A DNA stretch of 64,000 bases from Malurus cyaneus samueli (GCA_009741485.1 CM019218.1:48475377-48539376), one strand, 5' to 3'. Shown: positions 1 to 13,560, counted from the first letter of the stretch. Translations and numbers: made by a program. The notes: a model not told the origin generated them from the sequence alone.

Positions 1-3000
1 AGTGAGAAGCCACAGAAGAATAGAGAGCATAAAGGAAAAAATACGGTTGTCTCCATTTAGAGCAAGAGGGGAAGTTTGTGGAGGCAAAAGCACAATAAAC
101 GAAACTAAACTAAAATAAGAGTACTTAAATAGCACCCTGTTCTTGATGCCAAAGTGGTCAGAAAGAGTTCACATTTCCAAATTTGGTAACCTTCCAAGGA
201 GGAGTCAAAAGCAACAAATCTTTGTAGGGGTTGGTAAGGGTGCAAGGGAGGGTTTTCCTGGTCTGATTTACTGGCTAACTTAATCTGTACTGCTTATGAT
301 TGTTAAACAGTGTTGGTGGGCTGATCTTGTGTTATCTATAGATGACACTTTAATGTTGCAGGGCGATCATTATTACATTCTGGTGAGCTCAGAGTGCCTT
401 GAACAATTCTTTAAATCCAAAAGAAGCAATAACTCCTCGGGCAGACAGGCAGATCAGCACCTGATCCAGATCTCACTTGCAAACCATAATCTCCAAGAGG
501 AGTTTGCCTTCAGCTCCTTGCTGGACCAATGACACACATCTTCTCTGGTCAAGGGCCAGATGTCATACACTGAATCACAGAACCAAGCAGGCTCTTGGGA
601 AGTCTCCTGACCACAGAGTAAGCCTTCCCAGTTTGTTTAGCCTACGAGAAACTGTTTCGTCAGGATGCTTTAGAGGACCTTGCAAAAACCAGTCTCGTAT
701 CACTTGCCTTGCTTTGCCAAAGCCACCAGTCCTAGTTCAAAGGCAGATCCCACCCTGCTTCCAAGTGTGCTGAAAAATGTCATCCTGCTTCTTCAAGCAA
801 GGGTAACACACTACCATACTGGGATTTTTTTGACCCTTTTGCATTAAGTGGAGTAAGAAACACCTCGAGAAGCAAGAGAGTGGGGTGCAGGCCATTTTTC
901 TTCATCGGTTTTTTAAACAACATTGCAGAAAAGACATTCAGTCTTAGAGTAAGGAAGGGCACTGTAGGTGGTCATGCCAAATTCCAGTCAGAAGCACAAT
1001 CCTTACTGTGCAGTGAGCCCCCAGGAGCAGCTTTCTTAACAAATGGAGCAGAAACCCAGTGTATTAAAGGCATTGATTTTCTTACAACCACACTCCCAGG
1101 TGGACACCAACTGGGCATCACTCAGCCTTACAGAAGGATATATAATCTGATCTCATTAAGTACCAGCTATAGAAAAACAGATGCTTGTCTCTGCTTTTCA
1201 ATTCACTTGCTGTTGCTACCAAGCACAGTAGAGAAAACAATCAATGGATCAGGTTTCCAAATGGGAAAAAAAACACTGGAAAAGTCTAAGTACGCTTTCA
1301 CCTTGTTGGGAGTTTTTATCATTCATTCACAATCATCTTCTAAGAAAAACTGTATCATGCTGTCTGCATGCACTAAAATACTGGAGCTACCTCAGCAAAA
1401 GTGTGTTAATACAGTTCAAGGTTTAGACATCTATTGCCCTTATTGTGAGCAACATCCTTTACAAAATATAAAAAACAGATACATTTTCAGTCCCAAATAT
1501 GCAAATATAGCATTTAGCCCAGGGTAAAGACATATAGCATTAGCATTGGCATTTAGCCCAGGGTAAAGACATGCCCAAATTGCCTGAGGATGGAGCAGCT
1601 GTGGGGCCAGGGCTAGGTCACAAACTGCCTAAACCAAGGAGACTTTGCAGGAGGGATTCCCTTAGGACAGAGAAGAGCTCTGAGGAAAACAAGCAGCCAG
1701 TATACTAAACCACCTCCATTCAGTCTCATGATACACAGGTTGAAAGCATTTTCTGTCCCTTTAATATTCCTTCTTCCTCCATCTGAGGCCAAAGTTGCCA
1801 GTCAGCCTGGTCTCCTGATAAAACTATCTCCCACCATCAGCTTACAAGGAAAGGAGAGAATTTCCAGAGTAACAACAAATCTAGTATGATACTGAAATAA
1901 ACTTATGGTAAATACAATAAAGTGCTGTCACGAACAATCAGCTAATCCAGCTAGTGATCCAAATTCTGTGGAAATGTGTACATGAACATAGAAACTGAGC
2001 AGAAAAAATACTGGGGTAAGAAAAAGAGAGCAGTTCACTTCTTCAGCCTGTGTCCTCTCCACAACAGAGGGGACAGGAGAAAAACTGGCAGCTGTGGTAC
2101 CAAACATCTGTAAAAAGACACGGCAAAACCAAAGTACAGTTGAGGATGTAAACAAATTTCCTGTAATTGCCTATTCTTCCCTTCAGTATTTTATGCATAT
2201 AGCTTTAAAAAATTTGACCCAAATGCAATCCACTTATACAAAAGTGAAATCTGAAAAAGTTGCAGCAAAGTTTGCTTAAGAGGACTTAAGTCAATTTAAA
2301 CAGGCAGCATGTGTAAAAATCCAACAGAGCCCCTACAGAATACAAAGAACTGAGAATGAAATAAGGTTATTTGAAAAGTTTTTTCAAAGAAAGTGATATC
2401 TAAAACCAATTTAACCTGAACCTGAAAACTTTAGAGCCCAGTAAATGTGCAAGAGGTGTCTGCCAAACAGATTTGTTACACATTTAATAAAGCAGTAAAA
2501 GAAGGTATTTATGTACCTTATTTAAGTGGAAGCATATTGGTAGCATTTTGTTTAAATGAAAGTGTAACCTGATAGATGCTACAGTTACTGGACAACGGGA
2601 AATATGAGGAGAAAAAGAAAAGTCACAAATCCTGCTGCATCACAAATAATAGCATCTTGCTCAGTGCTGCTTTAATAGGCCTATAAAACCTGGATGTTTT
2701 GAGCCTCTCACAAGAGTGTCTGGCTAGCAGATGGTGAGTCCTCACGTGCCTAGGAGGGTCCAGCTACTCAGAGGGAGTAGTGTTGAATACCCTTTGCTGG
2801 GTCACACATCACTGCCATTCCTTCCTTCAGGGTTTCACCTCGTTCTTGGCGAGGGAGCAGAGCTGCAGCTCCTTCCAATGTCAACACCTTTTCTTTGCTT
2901 GGCCAGAGGTGTCGGTGCAGAACAAACACAAGTTTCAGCCTTCCCAAGTTCAGAGCTCCCCAAGCCACGTGCACTGCTCAGACTTCTAGAAACCTTACAG

Positions 3001-4598
3001 GAAAATTGCCACCACCCTTCAGAATGCAATTTCAGCCCATCACAACCTTTCCTGGTTACAAAAGAAGTGCAGCAAATTGCAAAGGTACATATAATGAAAA
3101 AACAGCTTAATATAACATCTGGTAATTTTTGCTTCTTTAATGTGCAGATCTCAGGAATGTGTGGAATGATATCTGTTATTGTTTTACAGATGCACAGGGA
3201 AATTGAGGCTCCAGGTAAAGGGATGACTTAGACAACCTCTGAATGAGTGAGTAAAAAAGCAGAATCTGGACCAGAGATTTGCCAGTTAGTAACCCTTTAC
3301 CCAGATTTCTTCCTTTCCACAGACATATTTAGTTGTTATAAAAAGTAAATTATTCGCCTTTGGAATAAGATCAACATGCTCTTCTTCATGGGTGATTAAT
3401 CCCAAAATAAGTAAAAATCAAAGACAGAAAAATACATAAACACCGACATTACAGAGCAAACCTATTTTCTTCCAACTGTGAGAACAGAAGCAAACCAGGT
3501 ATTTTGGGGTCAAATTGTTTTAAGAAAGCGGTACTTTTCTGCTTCAACAGAGGTTTATACAGACATGTAAAAGTATCTTTAATCCAAGGAAAACACTGAA
3601 ATAATAAGTTGCTGACTTTTGTTTGCACATTCCTAATGTGAAGATCCTGACTTCCCTCTAAGAGGAACATATGTGTGTTTTATTGTTATACAATTAGGCC
3701 AAAGCCATGTAAAGGATTTTTGCATTTGGTTCAAATTGACTTTAACAGAAAATGAGCATCTAACTATCATAAGTGACTTAGAAAATCTCAGCAGGGTTGT
3801 ATAAAAAGCCACAGTAGTTTTCATTCCATTTGAATCTAACCTGGTCAAGGCTTTATAGAAAGGCTTTCTCATTAATAAAGATTAGAAACTGTGAAGGCAG
3901 AAAGTGTATTTATGTCCTCCATTCCCTGTTCAAAATGAAGTTAAGGGATAATTGAAACATCTGCTGTGATAACTTATGTATCAAAGGAAATCTCTGTTTA
4001 CATCTATTAAAAGGGCTAATTTAATGTACATACCAAAAGCACTGTTTGAAATATTTGTGAAATAAAATGGGCAAATTAGTATCTTTTGAATAGTCATAAT
4101 AAATATATTCTAAACAAGATGAAAACCTGAATTGCACACTGATGTATCAGAAAGTATCTTTGCCTGTTTGCACAGGTTTATAATCGGGGGGAAGGATGGG
4201 AATAGCAGATAGAAATTAACTGCCTCCTTGTAACCAGACAAGGAGGTCTCAAAAATCATAAAGCGAAACAGAAGAACTCAACCCATTCAAGGAAAAGAAG
4301 TAACAACATTATCACTCTATAGATAGATATTTCCATTATGAAATATTTGAGATTACACAATTAAGAAACATGGTATTAAAAGCCTAAATTTTCCTGCTAG
4401 TCTCACCAGCTGATCAAGTTTTGAAGATAAGTAACTTTACTTGAAATCACATTATACACGGGGGAAAAAAATAAAAGCCTTTTGAAGCACTGAAGGGCAG
4501 CAGCAATATTGGCATCTCAAAAGTACTGCCCTGGATGCTTATTTGTAGTATAACATGAAATAAATTGTTGCCTCATTATATATTTCTTTTCTTCCTAA
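1..4598. other. Noncoding stretch, no gene recognised (probable DENND2B intron or flank)
   Basis: AT-rich DNA without a recognisable exon. The longest open frame (880-1527, plus) has no family resemblance and no convincing codon pattern. Assignment to DENND2B is inference from the known order DENND2B(minus)-AKIP1(plus) in vertebrates; no DENND2B coding sequence was seen. Confidence 0.4.
1510..1572. repeat. 24-bp direct repeat pair
   Basis: The 24-mer beginning GCATTTAGCCCAGGG occurs at 1510-1533 and again, identical, at 1549-1572, separated by 15 bases that are themselves GCATT-rich. It looks like a local slippage duplication with no sign of a mobile element. Confidence 0.85.
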
Positions 4599-4603
4599 GA
4601 CTT

Positions 4604-5439
4604 CGTCTTGGGTTGATTTTTGTGCCAATTCTGTTCTGTATTCCTTTTCCGTTGGCATGTATGCCCAAAAGGTGTTTGTATCTTTAAATGTAACCCGGAG
4701 GAAGGAGCAGGAGCTGCTGGGAAGGCGGTGCGGGCGGTTTAAAAGCCGGCGCTGCCACGCGATCCGGGCTTTTTGAGCTCAGCTCTCGCTCTGCTTCTCA
4801 CCATGGGAGTCCTTTTGCTCGCGGAGTGCAGCGGAGTTACAGTGTTGCAGTTTCGGCTGGCTCGGGTTTGTTAGCTTCAGCAGCTCTCCTCGAACAGACC
4901 CTCTCTGCAGCTCCTGCGATTCTGCTCCTGGAGCAATCCGGCCGGGAGAAAAGCCGCGCGGCTCCATCTCGTCCGGAATTCCAGAAGAAAACCTAGCCGG
5001 CAGCAGAAAACACACCAAGCCCTCCCTTCCATCCATAGTGAAGAAAGGACTGTAATACAGGTCTTTTGGGTTTCCTTTTTGCCACTGTTACTGGGAGTGG
5101 CCATGTGGGTTTTTCTTTTCGGTTTCCCCCCCCCGGGGACGGGAGCCGCCATCTTTTTTTTCTCCGCACTGCCACGTGGTGAGCCTGAGGGGGCAGCTGT
5201 GCTCCTCGGCTTTTTGAATATCTACGTTCTCTTTTCTGTGTCCTGTGATCTAACGGTTACTCTTTATCTGTGTCCTGTGGGCACTGTGTTTTGTTAATAA
5301 ACTACCTTTTTTTTCTCTTCACTTTTTGCCCAGCATCTATTTCTTATTGGTGGGAAAAATTATCAAATTTATTTTCATTTTGGAGGAAACGTTTCTTTGT
5401 AACGTTTTTCTCTGAAAACATTGTCTCAAAACCGAGACA
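4604..5439 (+). mobile_element. Solo LTR of an ERVL-like endogenous retrovirus, intact target duplication
   Basis: An 836-bp element bounded by imperfect inverted ends (CGTCTTGGG at the left, CCGAGACA at the right; the usual leading TG has become CG). It is flanked by identical 5-bp copies of GACTT at 4599-4603 and 5440-5444. A TATA-like TTTAAAAG lies near 4739, a GC-rich stretch follows, and an AATAAA signal is at 5296-5301, so transcription would run left to right. The 5-bp duplication fits ERVL-type integration. No internal retroviral genes remain, so this is a solo LTR left by recombination. The family name is inference; the boundaries and duplication are visible. Confidence 0.8.
5296..5301 (+). 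promoter_or_regulatory. AATAAA polyadenylation signal inside the solo LTR
   Basis: AATAAA followed by a T-rich stretch, 560 bases after the TATA-like box. This is the expected position for the LTR's own 3' end signal and could end or truncate transcripts crossing on the plus strand. Confidence 0.6.
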
Positions 5440-5444
5440 GACTT

Positions 5445-8204
5445 ACACTGAAAAGGAAGAAGAAAGGTTTTATCTTGTCCCAGAATTACCTTCCTGATCC
5501 TTTTCACCTGTACTGAAGTTTCCCTCATCTACCAAAGTCAGACGCAGTCTTTTATTTGTTAGTTTCCATGTTGTCAAGTGCTTTTAGATTTACAAATGAA
5601 TGATGCTACATTGTTGCATTAGCTCATCATCTTTCTGCTACTGTCTGAATTCAGCTCCTGGTTTTTATTGTCATTTGCCCTACTCCAGAAACCACTAATC
5701 CTAGTTTGATTCAGAGGCCCCCATTATTTAGATATTTAAAATCCACATGATAAAGGCTAGAAATGAAAATAACCTATCTCCACTGGTCCCAGTATAGGAA
5801 TATTCCACCTAGCTAGTAGAAGTTATGGAGGTAAGTCTTCATTGTGTATTGAAAACAAGAAAATATATGTATATATAAGAATCTAATTTATTGTAATGAA
5901 TCTTGGATCAAAACATCTCTCACTGACTATTCAATATTTGGGGTCATCCTAAGTCTCCACAAAAAAAAAAAAAAAAAAGCCAAACCCAGACATTTTCCTA
6001 ACAGCTAACATGTACTCACCCTTTACTCTTTGCCTAACAATAAGGTGAAAGTTAAAAATAAAAAAAAAAAGTATCTTCAGAAACAATTTGAAAAGTCACA
6101 GCCAGAACTCCAGTGCCAGGTGAGGAAGAGGTAAGCAGACACTGCTGGGATAAATCAGCTGGTCCAAAGCAGCTGCTATGTGTGGTCTCCACCGCAGCTG
6201 ACCTTCCCACTACATGTTTGTCTGGGCTGGACAGGCAGAGATGCTTGCCAACCTGTCCTGCTGCAAAGCACATGGGAAAGGGAAAAGGAAGTTTTTTTTT
6301 TGTCCAAAACAAAGCACTAGGCTATCCAGAGCTGGATTACTGCTGTTTTATCCATTATCCATAGGCTCATGATTATGCATTATGTATCTGAATTTCTCAC
6401 ATGAATGTCACAAACCTTAATTGTTCTGCTTCCAGAGCACACCTCCAAGCCCTTGGAGTAGCTTAGCTACACTTCTAACAGTGCAAAACATTCTACACTC
6501 TCTCCAAATTTAAGAATAGGCCAGATTCTTTCCCCTATCACATCAGTCTAACCACAGTAGCTCTGGGTCAACAATAGTAGGCCAAAAATCAGTCAGGTTC
6601 ATCTCATGCTCTCTGTACATAATAATGCTCTCTACTAAAAAAGATATGATAATAGATTGAATTTGAATCACTAATCTTCAAAAGAGGAGCTGGCTTCACT
6701 CAGAGCAGCAAGCAGCTTCTGCCATCTTTCTCATAGGCTGTGCTTTTAAGCTAAGTATTAACCCCTGTCATTTTTCAGTTGCCAGAAATATCACAATATT
6801 CAATGATCTACAACTGAAAATATACACATTTCCCCTCAGCCATATATCCTGGAGCATTCCCACCTCCAAATGCAATATCTTGGAGGTGGTTAGGCAGACA
6901 GTGTATTTCTTTCATAACTTTTTACCTTCTACCATTATTCTCTCTCTGGAGCACGTGCCTGTCACTGAAGAGAGTTCTGGCTCTCTTACTGCCTTGTTTA
7001 GGACACAATACCTTAGCTGCACATTCACCAGCTTCTCTGCTGGCTTCTCCAGCCCACAGATAACAGTTTCATGGGGAGAGAACTCAATGACAAGCAGCAC
7101 CAGAATTAAAGCTGAAATTGCAATCAAATCTTACATGGTACTGTTTAACACAACAAAGCACAATATGATCTCTCTCTTGGCATTCCACTAAATACAAAAG
7201 TGAACATCAGAACAACATGCAAGCACAGGAATGTCACCAGCAGCCCAAATAGGTGCTATCAGGGACTGTCTGTGACAGAGAAGAAGCCTCAATGCTCATA
7301 GGAGAAGAAGCCTCAATGCTCATAGGTGGCTGAAGAATCTGTCACCATTTTTCCCCTAACAAGCCCCAAACCACAGTGAAAGTGGCATCCACAAAACGTA
7401 GGTCTCACATCCATTTACAGCTTGGATGTGAGTAGCACAAGTAGAGAGTATGGCACATTACAGAGCTCATTACAGCCCAGCTGCTAGGCTTGGAGCTCTT
7501 TCAGAGAGAGCTAAGGTCAAAAAAGACAAAGTAGAAAAGTAGCACACTAAGACAAAAGTATTTCCAACACTTCCCTGGGAGCTAACACGCAACTTTCTCC
7601 AAAGCACAGGGCTTTAGATGAAGCTTTACCTGTAAGCAAGATGGCAAGAGTCTAAGAGGTCTTACCTCTCCTGAATTTATTTTTTCTGTAGTTATCTGTA
7701 TTATCCAAATAATGCAGTCACAGGAAAAGCAGAGCAAACAAAATGCCAGCTCACCTTGGCATTAGATAAGAAGGTAGCTCTGCCACCTGGCAACCCCCGC
7801 TTTTGCTACCCAGGCCCGAGGGAGAGAAAGAGCAGTTTTCTCTTCTAGCTGCTCTTCAACTACAGCAGAAGAAAACCTCACAAAACCCTGCTCTACGTGC
7901 TGTTTCAGAGGTTAATAAAGCACTGAGCCAATCAGCAGGAACACCTCTGCACCTATCCTTAGCATTGGGAAGGAAGAGCTGAAGTACAACACCTGTGAAA
8001 GCAGGGAGGGAAGCTTAGAAGATACCCTGAGGTTAGGTAATAACAAAACCAGACGACCAGGGTTGTGCTGTTAAAGCTTGCAAGTACACGAGTGTCACAA
8101 GGGCTTTCAGACAAGACAGGTAACAAGCAGACAGCACGAGCTCCCTGGTGCTTGTCCTTGTTTTTCCCTGCATTACATTATTAATGTTAATAAATTTCAG
8201 TAAA
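5445..8204. other. Noncoding stretch, no gene recognised
   Basis: AT-rich sequence with short A runs (near 5960 and 6060). The open frames present are all short and unrelated to anything recognised. The only structure seen is the 24-bp tandem duplication listed separately. Confidence 0.5.
7278..7325. repeat. 24-bp perfect tandem duplication
   Basis: Two adjacent identical 24-mers starting GAGAAGAAGCCTCAATG (7278-7301 and 7302-7325). A candidate length-polymorphic site; no coding context. Confidence 0.9.
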
Positions 8205-8207
8205 TAT

Positions 8208-8259
8208 CTGGAATTATTTAATTGCAGGGATTGCATTCCCTGCAATTAAATAATTCCAG
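8208..8259. repeat. Perfect 23-bp inverted repeat with 6-nt loop
   Basis: Arms 8208-8230 and 8237-8259 are exact reverse complements around the loop TTGCAT. A G-T mismatch and two further pairs extend the stem to about 8205-8262. It is far more symmetrical than the surroundings. It has no transposon-like terminal repeats or obvious target duplication, and the stem is short for a typical pre-miRNA. Confidence 0.9.
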
Positions 8260-8262
8260 GTA

Positions 8263-11200
8263 CTTACTCATTTCCACAGGACAAATGGCTCAGACACATC
8301 CATTAGGCACTAACAGAAATATGCACACTAACCTAAAGCTGCATGAATTGTATTGATGAGGACTGAATGGCATTTTAACAATTTTGGATATTGTTAACTA
8401 ATCTTTACAAACAGCCAGCAGGGAAGTGCAGATGATTTTATGCCTCTTCTTTATGATCCCTTTTTTTCCTTTCCCATCCTGATCTCACCTTCCTTTAAAA
8501 ACAATAATTTCTTACACAGCTTGAGTGGCGCAGGTGATGTTCTGCTCAAATAGTAAATTAACAATATAGCAGGGATACTGCAGGCAGTAAAATGCAAGTG
8601 GTATGGAACTGCAGGCCAGTTTGCAACTCAACAGTGGAAATAATCAGAGCTTGCTGATTATTTAGTAAGCTTCTGCAGTTTGCTGATCTGCTGATATCTT
8701 CAAAACAATATCCCTGGCTCATAAAGCTTATTTGAACACTGGATAACAGGATCTTGTGAGCCTAGAGCCAGGATTAAGAAATGAGGGAAACTGGAAACTT
8801 CAATCACTACAATCCTGTAGCACAAATGAGAAGCACTTTCACACACAGCGAGTCAGTCAATATGTCCCATTTCTCTTTAGCATGTTGTGCCCACATGGAA
8901 AGAAGCATGACTTCAGGACATTTCCTGTGACTTCAAGTGACTGGAGTTTTCATCAGGACAAATGATCAAAATCATTAGAACTACTCATTAATTTCACCCC
9001 ACATTGCAAAAACTATTTGTACTCCCTCAAGTAGTAACAATGTTGAAAGCAAAAATGTCAAGAGACAGATTCATCTCCTAACTTGAAGGACTTCCCAGAA
9101 CAATGAGCAGAGTCAGTGTCTGGAACATCTGCTCCTCACTGCAGAAGGATTGCAAGATCTTCCAGGCCAGCCCTCCCAAAGTCTTTGGTCTCTGCCCTAA
9201 TACTTGGAATAGCAGGCTGAGCAGAGTGCTCTGTACAGTGCTAGTCAATTAGCATCTGTCCCCTGGGACTGGGCGTCCCAGGAAGGCAGCTAATCCTTTT
9301 CCTAAGGGGAAAAAATGTAAACCAGTAATTCAGTGTGACAACCTCATCAAAATGATAAAATGAATTATGGCTTCAAAACTTTACACAGCAACTGTTTTCA
9401 ATAACGTGGGAGTTAGAGAATAATGTTAAAAGTTTCAACTCAAAGACCTGGTTTCCTGTGTTGGCATCAGTCCTAACACTAAATGTTAACACATTAAGTA
9501 TGCTTACATCTTCATTTTAAAGAGAAATTAGGAGACAGATATACTCAAACTGAAATAACATCCCATTCCTATGTGTGTGAACACATGCAGGATGCATTTC
9601 CAACAGAAACTCGCTGTGCTTTCCCTGTGACCTTAAGGACTTCTCCATTTGCACAAGTTCTCTGAATTCTCAACTATACTGCAGCAGCTAACAGGTTTTC
9701 AGCCTACAGACAGAGCTCAAAGAAACATGTCTTCAAAGAATGGTGGAAGGTGGCATTAAAAATGAACACCTACTCTCGTCCCCTGTTCCTCAACCTACCA
9801 AGTACATCCCCAAGGTCAGAAGCTCACAGAAGACTGTAGCAAAAGCACTGGCTGTATAAATTAGACCATTCATTTCCCTGAAGTCCTTCAATTGTTTGAG
9901 AATACACTCCAGATGGAGAACATGTTACTCTAAACATGTTCATTATGGAGTAAGCTAAGGCAGTCCAAACTAGGTTGGCTAAGAACACAAAGCTCCGGAC
10001 CTGATTACTAGGAACTCTTACTGTAACTCATTGCAACCCAGTCACCTCTATCCCAGAACAGAATTCAGCTCTCTGCAATGAAACTATCCTAACTGCAAAC
10101 TCTGATTATCAGCAATAGCCCCAAATAGGAAGGCATCCCCAAGACATCCCCCAAGACAAGAGGGTGGTTTGGCCACCAAGTAGTTAATGTAGTAGCTGAC
10201 CCCTACAGCTTGTAGTAGTGTTGACTTCAGAAAGTTCAACTGCTAATGTAGAACACATCTTTCAGGCTCAGTCCACAATGCAAAAAAAAAAAAACATTCT
10301 AACAAAATCTGACATCTGTTCAAAGCCTACATGAATGAAAAGAGGATTTAAATCTGAAACTCCATAAGCGAATATCCCGATTACCCAAATCAATATTTAA
10401 ACTTCTGCACAATGAAACATCAAGGATCAGAAAACAGTAGCTACAAAAAGAGGGGAATCTCTACCACGGCCCCTCTCTACCAGGGCAGAGCTCTACCGCA
10501 GCACAGCAGACCAGAATTTATAGAATCTGCACAGGACCTCCTAAGTGGGAAAGGACTTCTCTTCCATGACATTTGACACAGCTCACCAGCATGAGGCATT
10601 TCTATATAAAAAAAAAAGGAACAAACATGACTTTGCAGTCCAATAAGGGGTAAAAATGATGAGTACTAACTCTCAGCTGATGTATGTACACCCAAAAAGC
10701 ATATCCAAAACTCTTCCCAAAGAGGGGAATTTCAGGTCTTGTAGGGTGTGACTCTCCAAAGCTTGGCAAAGCCACTTATAAACTCACCAAAGTTTAATTT
10801 GACTAAGAATGTTTACAAGTGCAAAAACTAGGCCAAACTGAGAATGTAAATATTTGGATTCATTTTCCCAAAGTTGTCTCTATCTGCATTGCCAACTAAA
10901 TCCCAGCTGCAGACCAAAAAATCTGAAAAAGCATCAGTTGCACACACTTTACAGGACACAGACAAAACTAACACACATGACACTCAGCAATAGGAAATAA
11001 AAGAAAAAAAAAAGGAAAAAGACCCAAATTCATAAGCTAAACTACATTTATTCTAAACAAGACATCAATGAAGTTTGGACTAAAAATCAACCCTGCTATC
11101 ATTTGGTACATTTTGAAAGTCTGATCAGTCCAGATGTTGGTCCTCTGCCCTGCAGGAGCCTGGGTTACATCAAACATAGCTAAATTACTCAAGATTTCAC

Positions 11201-11401
11201 AGACAAGATGTTTGCAGCACACAGTGGTAACTTTCACCTGAACTGCATTCTCTTAAGCCATCCAAAGCAATGACTTCCATTTTTCAGGCAGATGAATTAA
11301 GGAAAGACTTCTCTGGATTCACAGTAATTTATGTGGTAACCTCAGTCCCATATTCAGAATTGATTTAGGATCCCAAATCACCTGAATTCACAACACACAC
11401 A
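8263..11401. other. Noncoding stretch, no gene recognised
   Basis: No exon, RNA gene or mobile element recognised. Only short open frames and short A runs (near 10290, 10610 and 11010) are present. Confidence 0.5.
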
Positions 11402-11543
11402 CCTTTCCTTTCCTTTCCTTTCCTTTCCTTTCCTTTCCTTTCCTTTCCTTTCCTTTCCTTTCCTTTCCTTTCCTTTCCTTTCCTTTCCTTTCCTTTCCTT
11501 TCCTTTCCTTCCCTTCCCTTCCCTTCCCTTCCCTTCCCTTTCC
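11402..11543. repeat. CCTTT pentanucleotide microsatellite, changing to CCCTT
   Basis: About 21 tandem CCTTT units followed by about six CCCTT units, preceded by a short CA run. All pyrimidine on the plus strand and all purine on the minus strand. The minus-strand open frame through it (Lys/Glu/Gly repeats) is an artefact of the repeat. Confidence 0.97.
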
Positions 11544-13560
11544 TAGTTTAATCCCTGTTCTTTTACGTAGAGATAAGGACGGCAACCATGGATCCATTCA
11601 AGAGATTTTTGACCCCCCACAAATACAGATCCCAAGGGATACACCACATTCACAGCTGCCAGTTCCCAGCCCCTCTCCAAAAGTGTTAAATGTCTTTCAG
11701 TCATATCTACATCTCCATTGTAGATAATCACTAGAGGAAATCGGAAAGGCAAGGGTGTCATCAAGACCAGGATTTTTTTGTTGTTGTTCTGTGTGGTAGG
11801 AATCTAGACCTCCTCACTCCCACTAGTGTAAACTAATCAAAAAATCCATCCTTTCCCTCTTCAATTAAGTGGGAAAAGCATAAATCCGATCTTTTTCCTT
11901 ACTCAACTGTGGGAAACTTGGGTTTGCTTTCCAGTTAAAAGCAGGCTCTTCAGTGTACTTCACAGTGACCTCTTCACAAGGGGCTTGTCTCATTTCTTTA
12001 AATGCTCCTACACTAAAAATAGTTCTGCTTCCTAAACATGACTGTTTAGCAGTTCCAGGCATTCTAAGATCCTGCATACCACTTTATTTTTTTTTTTAAA
12101 CTGGCAACATTTATTTAACCAGCAATTAAAAAAAGGAGGCACATCCACCCCAGTGATTCTTCCCAGAGGGTCTTAGATGTTTATGAAACACAATGAAAAC
12201 AATAAAGTGGATAAAATCATGCTATTCCATCAAGTCCTTGGAAAAACTTCTCAACCAAGAATAAATTGGCATGGTATGTTACAGTCAACAGATTACACAA
12301 TGGTTTACAGGGTCACCAATAATAAGGGGTCACACACTCCTTAAAGATCTACAGTGTAGGTTAAGTCACTTGCTCAAAGGGAAAGAGCAATGCTTGATCC
12401 TGATCTTCGAGCATTCTGACAGCCACAGCACAAACATGCTGCAGGGGTAGGAGAGGACAGAAGGCACCTCTCCCCTTCCCCTGAGCCAGGAAGGGCAGTG
12501 ACTATGTTGCACAAGCTGGCTGGGGGAGTTCAGCACCCTGAAGGGAGCAGCAGAAAGTCAGACCAGGCAGGGCTCTTTTATTTCTGCACACAAGAGGAAA
12601 ATTCATGCTACATCCTTTTAGAGCAGGACAGTCTCCATGCCCCAGTAAGGCCCAGCACTGCCATCCCTACCACAGCTTCTCAAAAGCCCCATTCCTCCAA
12701 GGAAACTGGTTCCACTTCAGAAGCAAGATATCAGTTCCAAGTCAGTCTGATCACTCTTAACAGTGGATAGACTGTAGCTAACTTTTAAAGGTACTTGACT
12801 ATACTGAGGGTAACTTGATAAAGTCACCACCATTGCTTTAAATGTGTTGCAGTTTTCCTTTATATAATTAATCTTAAAGCAAGAAGGAAATGAATGGTCA
12901 AACCCTTAAATCTTACTCTTACCTGTCAATTTCCACTATGCCACCAGCATAGCCTGATCACCACAATGGAAATTAAGTTTTGGTGCTCCTAAAACATAAA
13001 TTATTTTCTCAAATCTCACCTTAAATGCATGATAGTCCCGCCTTTGCTCTGTTAACTTCCGCATCCACTGTCTGAGTATTTTCATCCACCGATTATAAAT
13101 TAATCATGTATTTAAAAAAACATTCTTAAGTTTTAAAGGCAAATCAACCTCACAACAATTCATCTTATTATCAAAAACCAGACTACAACTAACAGTTTCA
13201 TCCTTCATTTTCCACGGGTTTTGATCACTTTAGATATTTTTATTGGATTGTTTAATATGTCTGAAGCTAAAGTCTGACTAGCCAGCACAAAATGAAAGAA
13301 AGCCTATTGCCCGGTCAGTGCAGGGTGTAGAAAACACTACTACTGTCATACTCCATGAAATAATACTACGCACCCGGCTTCATTCAGCTTGACTACTAAA
13401 TTCAAAGTACATTTGAGTGATAAAACTGGAGTGAAAACAAGAAGGCTCGCTCATATGTAACCGCTACTCTTTGGTTGTAGTGACCTTAGTAATGCAAACG
13501 TTTGGTACCAAGCCAAAGGAAGGACATTTGATTTTCCCACCAAGTGAACTGCTGCAGAAC
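11544..13560. other. Noncoding stretch upstream of the CpG island, no gene recognised
   Basis: No recognisable coding exon or repeat family; short unrelated open frames only. It would lie inside the first DENND2B intron if the promoter call to the right is correct. Confidence 0.45.

Noticed and set aside
880..1527. 215-codon plus-strand open frame
   Set aside because: Ordinary AT-rich DNA, no domain, no splice or promoter signals; composition looks random.
11388..11597. Lys/Glu/Gly-repeat open frame
   Set aside because: Translation of the CCTTT microsatellite.
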